Part shown: piece after piece, positions 11,144 to 21,315 of the stretch
Layout of the letters: every line of letters begins with the position of its first letter
Numbering within the stretch: position 1 is the first letter of the stretch
Source: Zygnema cylindricum
Lineage: Eukaryota; Streptophyta; Zygnematophyceae; Zygnematales; Zygnemataceae
Length of the DNA: 64,000 nucleotides
Direction of reading: 5' to 3'
Assembly (NCBI GenBank): GCA_037447655.1
Contig: JBBHKE010002155.1
Coordinates: 1 to 64,000 of the forward strand
Position numbers and translations under genes: made by a program
Notes under the pieces: model-generated
What the model saw: the letters and a program-made list of their open reading frames with translations, nothing else
Told to the model about the DNA's origin: nothing
Databases searched by the model: none

Positions 11144-11693
11144 CACTACACCGCCAATCGCTATTAGCGTAGTGTACGCTAATTCCGTCCCGCTTTTTTT
11201 TTGTATTATCAAATAGCGTTTGTTATTCAAAATTTTCTTTACGCCATTTAGGGTTATTTTCATGTACCGTACAAAATGAAAGTACGTTACCGTTTAAATA
11301 GTGTGGTGTACGGTATGTGTCAGACCGTACAAAATTGTACCTTTTTAAATTAAAAAGTATAATTAATGAGTTTTAATAACCCGTGGACGCATGAGAATAT
11401 GCGCTCTAAAAAAGGGATGAAATCGGGCTGTCAAATATCATGTTCGCACATATTCGTCCAACAACCATGTTTCGACTGTGTGAACGTACGATTTGTCAAA
11501 TTTTGTACACGAACCTAGATTAGTCTAAGCATGTTTGCGACCGACATTTATTTTTTTCAAAGACCCAAATTAGAATTATTAAACAATTAGAATGTATTTT
11601 TTTTTCAAAATTTTCAAATTCTTAATTAGCGTAAACCGCAGTAATTTTTCATGTAAGCTAAAGAAACTTCTACGCTAATAGCGATTGGTAGTC
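11144..11693. mobile_element. Pogo-like MITE, CCAATCGC subtype
   Basis: The left end reads CACTACACCGCCAATCGC and then TATTAGCGTAG. The right end CTACGCTAATAGCGATTGG is its inverted repeat and is followed by TA at 11694-11695. A homologous left end occurs at 30526, and a complete relative is at 27497. Confidence 0.7.
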
Positions 11694-11695
11694 TA

Positions 11696-12320
11696 CAGTA
11701 CACCGCGAATCGTACTTAGAGTAATGAAAAAATTAGAGTAAAAAAACAAAAAAAAACAATTAGAGTAATGAATTCTAATTTATGTGATAGAACTTTTTCA
11801 CAAAGGAAATTTACTCTAATTTATTTAAGTACTCTATATTGGATTATATCGGCAATAAATATCAGCGCCAAAATTATGAACACTAAATTACGTAGGCGTA
11901 CAAAATCTTTCAGTACGTATTGTTTTGACGTCATTATGACGTTAGTATTATTTGTCGTGCTAAATGTCAGTTAATGTTCACACTGACGACGATGCTGTCG
12001 ACGGACGAGAGTCATGCGAACGGCTTTTTTTCGATGTGATTGATTTTTGGTTTAGTGCGATTTCATGTGCGAGCGCGATTCTATTAAATCATTATTTGTA
12101 CCTTTTTACTTAAAAAAATACAATTTTGCCTGGTCGAACGTCGTCCGTACTCCACACTATTTAAGACGAACCTATATTACAATTTTTTATCCTAATTAAA
12201 CTTACCTAAATAAGAATAATAAAAAAAATAGAATCGTTTACTCTATTTGATGTCATAGAGTCGAAATTTCGAGCGACCGAACTAGAGTAATATACTCTAA
12301 TTACGATTCGTGGTGTACCA
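11696..12320. mobile_element. Pogo-like MITE adjoining the previous one
   Basis: The left end CAGTACACCGCGAATCG starts directly after the TA that closes the neighbouring MITE. The right end near 12296-12320 (TAATTACGATTCGTGGTGTA) is the inverted repeat. No ORF of note. Two MITEs share one TA here, so one inserted at the edge of the other. Confidence 0.65.
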
Positions 12321-12376
12321 CAAGTACCAGCTCTACTGTACACAAACATAGGACATAAAGTCGCAAACCTATTGTA

Positions 12377-12430
12377 CAGTACACCACGAATCGTTATTAG
12401 TGTCAAAGTTTAAATAGTGTTGAAGGAAAT
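12377..12430. mobile_element. Left end of another pogo-like MITE
   Basis: After TA (12375-12376) the sequence CAGTACACCACGAATCG matches the family end. A convincing right end was not found; a weak candidate is TTACGATTCATTG near 12636-12648, so the extent is uncertain. Confidence 0.45.
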
Positions 12431-13098
12431 TTACCGTAATTGATGCTAATTAAGAATTTGGAATTTTTCAAAAAAAATGTGTATTCTAATTTCAGCGTTT
12501 ATGCTAATTTGGGAACAACAAAAATGAAATATTCACTGTACGATTATATACATTATTATATGTATTTGTACAAAATATTGGAAATCGTACGCCGTTGCGA
12601 ATTTCAAATATCCGTACATGCCATACTAATTTATGTTACGATTCATTGAAAGAATCGTACGCACGTGGAATCGGTTCGATTTCGCGAAAGAAAAACTGTA
12701 CTTTCTAGAATGAATCGAAAGTACTTTGACGTACGATTTCGAGAAAGTACTATGTATGTTTCGCGAAATTTATTTTTCGTTTCGTTTCGCGTCTAGAATT
12801 GTGTTATGTCTAATATAGTACGATAGTACATTTAGATTTGTGTAGTACTTTCGTTTGGTTTGTCGTTTTGCTATGTTTCAGCCCTTAGTGAGAATTAGAG
12901 TTTTCTTGTCTAATCTGCGGACAGGTGGCAGATTTCTGGAGGCTTGTTGGCGGCGCACGCTCACACATGTCACACAATGGCTGGTATTGTATTTAAAGGG
13001 AAACCATGACTGTGTGTTAATAAAATCAATAAGGAATTGGAGGATTATATGGAGTAATAGAAGAGATAGAGAAGAAATTGTAATTTCAGTTTTATTTT
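12431..13098 (+). other. Gene-free stretch; right part may be the 5' half of the Copia-A LTR
   Basis: No gene is seen. From about 12840 to 13098 the sequence looks promoter-like, with a TATTTAAAGGG box near 12991 followed by an AATAAAAT-type run. Gypsy-2 begins at 13099. The bases after Gypsy-2 (20105-20225) look like the 3' end of a copia LTR, because a primer-binding site follows, so the two sides may be one LTR split by Gypsy-2. This is inference; the LTR start is not defined. Confidence 0.35.
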
Positions 13099-13581
13099 TG
13101 TAACACGGTTACAGAGTTGGGTACTTAGTGGCTAGGGCTAGGCTGCTATAGTTGCGATCCCAGAGTAGCGCAACTGCGATTCCAGACCAGGGCAGCATAG
13201 CAGCATAGGAACTTAGCCGCGTAGCAACTTAGTAGCGCAGCAGCGTAGCAGCGCAGCATAGCAACGCCGCAGAATGTAGGTTGAGCTGTATAGTTATAGA
13301 AGGAAGTTTTGGATAGATCTCGGTTCACCGTGAAGGTCCACGTGTACAGCTGTACAGTACTAAGATGACTAGCAGTTAGTTAGTTTAAATAGTCGAGTAG
13401 ACCTTGTGAATAGGGACCTCAAGTAGACCTATACAGCGAGCGCAACCTTGTACTCTATTTCCTGGAATAAAGCGCAACCTTGTCTGTTAGTACTGTGTGC
13501 TCCTACTGTTGCTACGGGAGGATCCTAGGTGTTTCCGCTGTGCATTGTGACGTGTTGTGGTGTATTGTTGCGTCTGTTACA
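13099..13581 (+). repeat. 5' LTR of Gypsy-2
   Basis: It starts TGTAACACGGTTACAG and ends GTCTGTTACA. It contains a run of short GCAGC/TAGCA repeats (about 13195-13270), a TATA-like TTTAAATAG near 13384 and an AATAAAGC box near 13466. It matches 19623-20104 with only scattered differences. Confidence 0.92.
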
Positions 13582-13582
13582 C

Positions 13583-13595
13583 TGGTATTAGAGCT
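13583..13595 (+). other. Primer-binding site of Gypsy-2
   Basis: TGGTATTAGAGCT begins one base after the 5' LTR. It differs at one place from TGGTATCAGAGC, the complement of the 3' end of initiator tRNA-Met. Confidence 0.8.
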
Positions 13596-13615
13596 TTTAC
13601 CCGTGACTCGTTAGC

Positions 13616-14530
13616 ATGGGTGAACACGGCGTATCCACTACAGAAATGTTGGCGCAAGTTCTCAACGAGTTGGAAAGTGTGAGACTACAGAACGCGCAGC
13701 TAAGTAACACCGTCGCAGCCTTCGAGTCTCGTCTAGGGGAGCGACCTCATGGAGGCATAGAGAGAGACTCCAAGAGACCGAAATTAAGGCTTTCCGACGA
13801 GTTTGACCCTGCAAGACACAAGAACCTTGACACATGGCTATTCTCTGTTGCAAACTATCTCGAGAATTTTCCAAGCCTATCGGATCGTGAGAAGATTCAC
13901 TACGTGGGTGGTCTTCTTAAAGGGGCAACGGGGGCATGGTGGAGGACATTGGTGGAGGACGATGAAATACCGACCGTCTGGGCGCTCTTCGTTCAACTCC
14001 TCCGCGACACTTGGCAGCCCGTCAACACGGTGAAGGCGGCGAGAGATAAGATCGCAATATTGAAGCAACAAACTTCCGTGATGGAGTTTACGCAGCGGTT
14101 CTTGTAGTGCAAAGTTCAAATACCTACGATGACGGAGGATGAAGCCATGGATCGCTACGTGAAGTGGCTAAAGTCGTCTATTGGTAGAGATGTTGAACAA
14201 TGGCTGGCTCGGGAAAGCACGACTCCTACTCTCTCGGCAATCATCTTGTTTGCGGAGCGGAACGATTCGTTTGACTTTAACCTCCCTAGACCTTATCACT
14301 ACGGGTCAAGCAGTAGCGGAGGAAACTAACGAGACGAAGGTCCAACCCCCATGGAGCTCGGCGCAATTAATGGGGATAAGGAAGCGGTAAACATCCTGCG
14401 GAGAAAGAAGAAAACTACCAAGACCAACACCAATGACTTATCCCCCGAGGAAATCCAGCGGAGGAGGCAAAATGGCCTATGTTTCCAGTGCGGTTCTCCA
14501 GATCATATGGCTCGAGAGTGTCCAAAACGG
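13616..14530 (+). pseudogene. Gypsy-2 gag
   Basis: The ATG at 13616 is the first after the primer-binding site. The product starts with a heptad-like segment (residues 8-40), followed by a retrotransposon gag domain (LDTWLFSVANYLE, GATGAWW). The frame is cut by TAG at 14105 and TAA at 14327 but resumes in phase. It ends with a single zinc knuckle CFQCGSPDHMAREC at 14480-14521. Gag would form the particle that encloses the RNA. Confidence 0.85.
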
Positions 14531-15226
14531 AAAGGTCCCAAAAAGGGAAAACTTACTGTTATGAGATTAGCCGGTGAAGGAGGAGACCCTTTGATATTTC
14601 GGGGTCAAATAGGAGTGAGTGCAGCTAACTTCATGGTGGACTCCGGAGCATCGGGGAACTTCATTAACGAGGCGACGGTGAAAAGGTTGAAACTTCCTCT
14701 TGTGGTACTCAAGGATCATCAGTCGGTACAATTGGCCGACGGCAGTTCCTTATCGATTACCCATCGTACCCCGGGGTTACGCGTCGGAATTGGGAAATTC
14801 CGATGGTAAGACACGCATCATGTATTACCTCTTGGGGACCATGAGGTAATCATGGGGAAGCTGTGGCTGCAAAAATGGAATCTGACGATCGATTGGAGAA
14901 GTGGCGCCATGAGAGTGAAGAAAGGTGAAGAAGAGTTTGAGGTAAAAGCGAGTGCGGCTAGTAAGGGAGCGAAAGAGGGACGCCTGCTTTCGGCCTTACA
15001 GCTCAAGAGGGCATTCAAGAAAGGGGAAACGATTGGTATGGCGGTCGTCCAGCCAATGGAGGAGGCGAAGGAGGAGATCCTGGAAGAATGGAAGAAGAAG
15101 GACCCCGACTTCGCCTCCAAAGAAAGTGACGACATTGGAAAGACTTCCGAAGAGGCCTCGGAAGTCGTGACAAAACTTCTCGAGGAGTACGCAGATGTGT
15201 TTCCCCCGAAGCTCCCTGAAGGATAA
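14531..15226 (+). pseudogene. Gypsy-2 protease and linker
   Basis: In the same frame as gag, MVDSGASGNFI (Asp codon at 14639) is the aspartic protease active site. A stop at 14807 interrupts the domain just before the PR C-terminal block, in which MGKLWLQKWNLTIDW corresponds to the usual LGxxWL motif. The remainder, to the stop at 15224, is a Lys/Glu-rich linker toward reverse transcriptase. Confidence 0.8.
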
Positions 15227-15292
15227 CCTCTGAAGCGCGAAGTAGACCATAGGATAGAGCTTGTTCCTAGAGCGGTACCCTCGACTAATCGG

Positions 15293-16168
15293 ATGTACAA
15301 GATGAGCTACACCGAGTTGGACGAACTGAAAAAGCAACTCGCTGAGTTGGTCGAAGCCGGAGCAATCGAACCAAGCAAGTCACCGTATAGAGCCCCCGTT
15401 CTCTTTGTGAATAAGAAAGATGGAAGTTTCCGTATGTGTATTGATAACCGAGCGCTGAACAAATTAACGGTGAAGAATGCGTACCCCCTACCGAAGATAG
15501 AGGAATTGTTGGATCGACTTCTAGGTGCTAAATATTTTTCGAAAATAGACTTGCGGAGCGGCTACCACCAGATTAGAATTGACAAAGAAGATGTGGAGAA
15601 AACGACGTTCAGAACTCGATACTGTCATTTCTAGTTTCGGGTAATGCCGTTCGGGTCGACTAACGCACCGGCAACCTTTATGCATTTAATGAATTCTATA
15701 TTTCGGCAATATCTGGACGCGTTTGTGATCGTCTTCCTAGACGACATACTGGTGTATAGCCGAACGAAGGAGGAGCATATGAAGCACTTACGGACGGTCC
15801 TCCAAGTCTTTTGGGAGCATAAGTTATACGCAAAAAGAAGTAAATGTGACTTCTTCAAGGAGAAGATTGATTACTTAGGCCATGTGGTGAGCCGGGACGG
15901 AATCGCAGTTGATCCAAACAAGACAAAGGCAGTTAAGGAGTGGCCACAACCGGCGAATATTGCGGAGTTACGGAGCTTTCTAAGACTATGCTTTTATTAT
16001 CGACGTTTTGTCGAAGGTTTCGCAAAAATCGCTGCACCCCTCACGGAATTGCTCAAGAATGACGTGCCCTATGATTGGGAAGCGGCGCAAGGGGCAGCCT
16101 TTAACACGCTAAAGGAGCGGTTGGTTACCGCCCCTGTGTTAGTTGTTCCCGACCCGGACTTACCCTAG
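15293..16168 (+). pseudogene. Gypsy-2 reverse transcriptase
   Basis: Blocks appear in order: [56 protein letters not shown], then a stop at 15632 in place of the Glu of the usual HFEF motif. [13 protein letters not shown] and an intact catalytic box [10 protein letters not shown] (Asp pair at 15740-15745) follow. The thumb region [14 protein letters not shown] runs on to a stop at 16166. Only the stop codons spoil an otherwise well-kept enzyme. Confidence 0.9.
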
Positions 16169-16530
16169 ATGATAATTACCGACGCTAGCGATACAGCTAT
16201 TTGAGCGATCCTTATGCAAGATCAAGGAAAAGGCCTTCAACCCATCGCCTACGACAATTGAAAACTAAAGGCAGCAGAGCTAAACTGGGCCACCCATGAG
16301 AAAGAGACAATAGCTATCATCAATGCGCTGGAGGTTTGGAAGTGTGACGTTCAGGGGAAACGGATCACGGTTATCACGGATCACCACGCCTTACAATATC
16401 TCCAAACCCAGCCAAAGTTGTCTAAGAAACAAGTGCGCTGGATGACGTTTCTGCAGACCTTCGGTCCGGAACTTGTTATAGAATATAAGCAGGGCAAAAC
16501 GAACTTGGAGGATGCGCTGTCAAGAAGACC
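16169..16530 (+). pseudogene. Gypsy-2 RNase H
   Basis: In the same frame, IITDASDTAI, a stop, AILMQDQGKGLQPIAYDN, a stop, KLKAAELNWATHEKE and VITDHHALQYL form the usual gypsy RNase H blocks. The second and third acidic positions are kept. The three early stops explain why no long open frame is present here. Confidence 0.85.
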
Positions 16531-17860
16531 TGACGTTGTTGCGCCGGTAGCGGAGCAACGACTGCAAGCATCGCAGAATGAGAACTTAATCTCTGTGAAA
16601 GAGAACATCGCAGCGTCGACCGCAGCGCAAGACCTCAAACTCAGCGCAGTCATCAGTACGGTGCAGGTGGATGACCAGTGGTTAGGTCGGATAAACGCCG
16701 CCTACGGCGACGATGATTCACTAAAGGAACTCATTAAATGGAAAGTTCTCGTTTGAACCGCCAATGGTATGTGGCGATACAGACCGAGTAAGACAACACG
16801 GCTTTATATGCCAACAAATACGGAACTCCGTCACATGATTCTTAAAATAGGTCACGACGAGCCGCTCAGTGGACATTTTGGGCGCGATAAAACAACCGCA
16901 CGTGTCGCTGAGTCGTATTACTGGTCGAACATGACTCAAGACATTGCAGAATATGTCCGTACGTGTGACTCCTGTAATAGGAACAAATCGGATTCAGGGC
17001 ATTAAGGTCTGTTACAACCCCTTTCGATACCATCTGTTCCTAGGGAGGCGATTTCGATGGATTTCATCGTGGCCCTCCCACTGACGAAGGAGGGCTACCA
17101 CTCAATCTTCGTCGTCGTGGATTACCTGACGAAAATGGCACATTTTCTACCCACGTCCACCACAGCTACTGCACGAGATATCGCGGACTTGTTCTTTCGG
17201 GAGATATTCCGCCATCACGGACTTCCGACAAGGATCGTCAACGACTGGATCGTAAATTCGTGAGCCACTTTTGGCAAAATCTTTTTGCGCTATGTGGCAC
17301 GCAGCTGGCTATGTCCACAGCCTACCACCCTCAAACTAATGGTCAGACTGAAAGGGTGAATCCAACTTTGGAAGAAGCGTTGCGGGCTTATGTCTCGGTG
17401 CACCAAACGGATTAAGTGGACCATTTAATAGCGATCGAGGTAGCATATAACACTGCAGTGCACTCGTCGACAAATGCTACGCCATTCTCCCTCAATGGAC
17501 GACAGCCCACTCTTCCCCAAAATTTATTGGTAGCGGACTGCCAAACACCGGCAGCTTTGGACTTTGCCAAAATGCTGCAAGGAAACTTGGAAAAGGCGGC
17601 CAAGGTGCTCCAAATGGCAAAGGATCGTCAAAAGTCGCAGGCCGACGCTCATCGGAAGGACATCGTCTTAGCGTGGGGGACAAGGTTGGCCTAGATATGG
17701 CAAACCTCTCCTTGCCGGGTGCCTTGTCGAAGAAGTTGGCACCAAAGTCCACGCGCCCGTTCACCATTCTTTCCCGTATGGGCGCTATGGCTTAGAAGTT
17801 GGATATCCCAACGAACTGGCATATCCACAAGGTCTTTCATGTTTCCCTTCAATAAAGGAG
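16531..17860 (+). pseudogene. Gypsy-2 integrase
   Basis: The zinc-binding domain reads HFGRDKTTARVAESYYW and CDSCNRNK (16769-17005). The catalytic core begins SMDFIVALPL and VVVDYLTKMAHFLP (17054-17263), then shifts frame near 17265 before TAYHPQTNGQTERVNPTLEE, which holds the catalytic Glu. A stop at 17413 follows, then a further frame to 17694. The C-terminal fold is seen as RPFTILSRMGAMA and WHIHKVFHVSL at about 17750-17850. No chromodomain follows. Confidence 0.85.
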
Positions 17861-18291
17861 CAAATCGCTGTGTCCCAACCATCGCAATCATCTTCGGGAC
17901 GCGGCAATGGAACGCTGCGGCGATGTTACCACACCGCAGCGCTGTAGCAGCGCAGCCACTGGAGCGCAACATGGTTACGATGCCGTCAGAGGATCGCAGC
18001 ACCACCACTGCGCTGACAAGAAAGTGCAACGGCGCAATTGTGTTTCACTATGTGGGTAACGACCAACCCTCGGTTTCGCCGCAGCAGCGTAGTTTTATAA
18101 ATGATGGACGCTGCGATACCCTCGCACGTTGCGACGCTTCGCAAAGTCCAAAAGTGAAACCCTCAACCCTCATGAATAAAATCGCCATCCGTCCTCGCGA
18201 CCAACCTAGTCTCGGCAGCTTGGAAATAGCTTCTCTCCGCATAGTCAGTTTACCTTCGCTTTTGGAATTACCGGAATTGTCTTGTTCAACA
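17861..18291 (+). other. Spacer between Gypsy-2 integrase and the extra ORF
   Basis: One frame is open across this stretch but its composition does not resemble a protein family. It has several CGCAGC/GCAGCG words (17930-17965) like those in the Gypsy-2 LTR. I treat it as an internal non-coding region, possibly a promoter for the extra ORF. Confidence 0.4.
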
Positions 18292-19559
18292 ATGTCTATG
18301 GCGTCGTCGTCCTCTCCACCACCGAAAAGGAAGAGACTTGTTCAAGTGTGACAAGGAGATGCGAACCGTCGAAGAAGATTGTTAAGGGCGGCGGAGGCCA
18401 TGGTGGAAGCAAACAGGCGAAGAGAAGTGGAAGTAGAGCCGAAACCTGAGGAAACCGCCAGTAGCGAGGCAGGAACCGCTGAGACCAGTGGAGAGGAGGG
18501 GTCAGAAGACTCACAGGACCCCGAATACACCCAACCCGGGAAGGGGATCAAGAATATAAGGAAGATCATGAGCTATCGGAGGCGGAAGAACCAGAACGTG
18601 AACTAACGCCTCCGCCAATTGAGGAGCGCGCCTGAGATCTAGAGGTGATGCGGGACACAAAAAAGGAGAGTACTGCGGACGAGCAGTCGTCTGAAAGCGC
18701 AGAAAAGAAGGCAGAGGCAGAATACCCTAGTGGCGACGATGTGTTCCTCTTGCGAGGGAACCGAAGAGATCCGGAGGAGGAAAGCGAACAGGGAGAGGAA
18801 ATTCCCGACTACCTCTTCCCACTACCGGTTGACACCCAACATCCGGACCTCCCCTTTAGCTTCGCCAAAAGGTTTTATTGGAACCCCTCGGAGTGGCCCG
18901 AGGAGTGGCGTATAGGGAAGCCTGGAGATTCTATTTGTATTCTTGCCAACGTCCTGTCACACCCAGCGTGGAATTTCATGCGGACAAAAGACATGGGAAA
19001 TAACCATAAGGGTTATATGCAGCTAAATCCTCACGCCTTACCGTTCGTGGAAGTGGTAGAGGACAACTACAAGTACAAGATTGATGTTCCCGGGTTACTT
19101 CGTCATTATCACGCGTGGGATGTCCGCCTCCACAACATCATCTCTAGAGCGAAGGTCACCCCTGAGGTACGGGCACTCAAGCTGGCTCTAAAGAATGCTC
19201 TGCAGCGGGCCCGAGATGCAAGGAAACACGTGTCCTTTAAATTACAGAAGGTACCTCGGTGGGAACCGGCAGACGAAGAAGCGAAGGAAGTTCCCCCAGT
19301 GGCTGAACCTGAAGAACCCTGGATTCCGGCAACCGAGGAGCCTGCACCGGCGGTCGTTCCGCCGCGTCCCGAACTACCCGGAGTTGTACCCGAGGAAGGG
19401 GAGGATCACGTTCGGGAGCGAATCACTCAGAGGCGGTTGGCAGCGGCAGATCATCATATTGCGTTGCTTGAGACCCGATGTGAACAGCTCCAAAATCAAC
19501 TCGATGCCGTTCGCCAGGAGTTCGAGGAGTATCGCGAGGAAACATACGACATACTCTGA
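18292..19559 (+). pseudogene. Extra ORF of Gypsy-2 downstream of integrase, unknown function
   Basis: I do not recognise this protein. A likely ATG at 18292 begins with a Ser/Pro run and a basic patch PPPKRKR (possible nuclear signal). A TGA at 18349, a frameshift near 18545-18565 and a TGA at 18633 interrupt it. After that 304 codons are open to the stop at 19557. The N-terminal part is acidic and low-complexity. A conserved-looking middle (LPFSFAKRFYWNPSEWPEEW, about residues 65-90 of the open part) follows, then a Pro/Glu-rich stretch, then a C-terminal coiled coil (about residues 262-300). It lies in sense just before the polypurine tract, where some plant gypsy elements carry additional or env-like ORFs. 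No signal peptide or membrane segment is visible. Confidence 0.7.
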
Positions 19560-19610
19560 CAGTTGCAGTTTCCCTGAGTAAATCAAGGTTCAGCGGGACG
19601 CTGAATCCTT

Positions 19611-19622
19611 AGTGGGAGGCAC
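19611..19622 (+). other. Polypurine tract of Gypsy-2
   Basis: AGTGGGAGGC followed by AC lies directly before the 3' LTR (TGTAACAAGG at 19623), the expected position for plus-strand priming. Confidence 0.65.
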
Positions 19623-20104
19623 TGTAACAAGGTTACAGAGTTAGGTACTTAGTGGCTAGGGATAGGCTGCTATAGTTGCGATCCTAGAGCAGCGCAGCTG
19701 CGATTCCAACCAGCGCAACATAGCAGCATAGCAACTTAGCGGCGTAGCAACTTAGTAGCGCAGCAGCGTAGCAGCGCAGCATAGCAACGCCGTATAATGT
19801 AGGTTGAGCTGTATAGTTCTAGAAGGAAGTTTTGGATAGATCTCGGTTGACCGTGAAGGTCCACGTGTACAGCTGTACAGTACTAGGATGACTAGCAGTT
19901 TGTTAATTTAAATTATCGAGAAGACCTTGTGAATAGGGACCTCAAGTAGACCTATACAGCGAGCGCAACCTTGTACTCTATTTCCTGCAATAAAGCGCTA
20001 CCTTGTTTGTTAGTACTGTGTGCTCCTACTGTTGCTACGGGAGGATCCTAGGTGTTTCCGCTGTGCATTGGGACGTGTTATGGTGTATTGTTGGGTCTGT
20101 TACA
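19623..20104 (+). repeat. 3' LTR of Gypsy-2
   Basis: This 482-bp copy starts TGTAACAAGGTTACAG and ends GTCTGTTACA. Differences from the 5' LTR are scattered single bases. Confidence 0.92.
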
Positions 20105-20227
20105 ATATTAATATGAGAATTTTTTGAAATGTCTCTTCAATATTGAATTAATGTTTTATAATTTGAATGCTTCTGGTGCTATAAGTGCTTATAAGTGAGC
20201 TCAGAGTTTATTATCGATCCTTTCATT

Positions 20228-20239
20228 TGGTATCGGAGC
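20228..20239 (+). other. Primer-binding site of Copia-A
   Basis: TGGTATCGGAGC differs at one base from the complement of the 3' end of initiator tRNA-Met. It is therefore a conventional site, unlike the anticodon-arm sites of the other copia elements in the window. Confidence 0.8.
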
Positions 20240-20261
20240 TGGTAGAGCTCCATTGTAGTGT

Positions 20262-21303
20262 ATGTGAAAGAACAAAAAGAAGTCCCCTTTCACTCCCTCC
20301 TCCTCAGCTACCCCCGTTTCTAACTTTTGGGAAAATTTGTCGACTCCCGAGGATCCTCCTAAAGAAGAGAAAGAGTTCAATTTTACCAGAGCCGCATTTG
20401 AGTCATCATTCCCCACGGATTCATTTGATCAAAATAGAGGTGTTTGTGGCTCGATGTCCGACAATCAAATGCGAGAGTATTTGGAGAATTTCATGCATCG
20501 GATTGATGAGAAGTTCTCAGCCATGGATAGGAGGTTTGATGAGTTAGCTCATGGTGAGCCGGATCCCAATCCGGATGGAGGAGATTCCGATGATGATGAT
20601 GAAGGGGCGAAAAAAGAGAAAGATAAGAAGGGGAATCAAAAGCTAGATAATGATTCCAATTTAGAGGAGGATAGTCAAGGAGGAGTAGAAATGTTTCAAA
20701 TGCCCGGAAAGACCATGGTCTTCAAAGGTTCGAATTACCCTCCTTGGAAGAAGTATATTCGAGCTCAATTGATTTTGAGAGGTCTTTGGAAGGTCGTAAA
20801 TGGAGAAGAGAAAATGACTGTTGGAGATGCGAAGGCTCGGCAGTTGTGGAAGCGAAAGAATCTTGCGGTCATCACCGGATTGATGCAAATTTTTTCGTTG
20901 TCCGTGCATGATCATTTCCTTACGCATAGCACCGCACACGAATGTTGGAAGGCGTTGGAATCTCAATTCGAGAAGGGAATCCAAAAAAAAGGGCAATATG
21001 TGTTTTCGGATTTTATGCAATTCAAAATGAAATCCAACAAATCTTTTGACGATGCCGTGAAGAGATTCAATATTATTGTGGAGCAACTTCTTTACAATGG
21101 GAGAGTGATCACGGAGGAGGACAAAGTAATCGGATTTTTAAAAGGCATTACCGGATAAGTGGATCCACCTCAAGGAGATTTTACTTGCGAGGGAAAATAA
21201 TACTTACGAATTTATTGTGAATTATTTGAAGATGGCAGAGAGAAATCGTACCATTTCCTCAAAAGGGTCTTTGGGCGTTGGATCCTTGAATGTGGCCGCT
21301 CCC
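20262..21303 (+). pseudogene. Copia-A gag
   Basis: An ATG at 20262 is followed at once by TGA, after which the frame is open to 21156. The N-terminal region is acidic and hydrophilic. The core has the copia gag pattern (NYPPWKKYIRAQLILRGLW, ARQLWKRKNLAVITGLMQ, HECWKALESQF). A frameshift near 21155 moves the end of the domain (IHLKEILLARENNTYEFIVN) to another frame, which stops at 21304. Confidence 0.8.
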
Positions 21304-21315
21304 TAATTCGCGGAT

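Larger units (their letters stand above)
13099..20104 (+). mobile_element. Gypsy-2: Ty3/gypsy LTR retrotransposon with an extra 3' ORF
   Basis: The element is 7,006 bp. Short LTRs (483 and 482 bp) flank gag, protease, reverse transcriptase, RNase H and integrase in the gypsy order, followed by a long additional ORF before the polypurine tract. Flanking 5-mers ATTTT (13094-13098) and ATATT (20105-20109) differ at one base. From gag to integrase nearly all coding blocks stay in one reading frame and are interrupted only by stop codons, with the first clear frameshift near 17265. No chromodomain is recognisable after integrase. LTRs of the same family occur at 5621 and 63912. Confidence 0.92.

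Noticed and set aside
11054-11263. Open frame sharing a short peptide with 30347-30685
   Set aside because: The shared peptide comes from the terminal repeat of the same MITE family in both places.
14818-15300. 160-codon minus-strand open frame
   Set aside because: It is the antisense shadow of the Gypsy-2 protease/linker region.
17719-18351. 210-codon plus-strand open frame after Gypsy-2 integrase
   Set aside because: Most of it overlaps the integrase C-terminus in another frame and a non-coding spacer, and its composition is not protein-like; only its last 20 codons coincide with the likely start of the extra ORF.
18645-19559. Calling the extra Gypsy-2 ORF an envelope gene
   Set aside because: No signal peptide or transmembrane segment is visible, and the C-terminus is a coiled coil; position alone is not enough.
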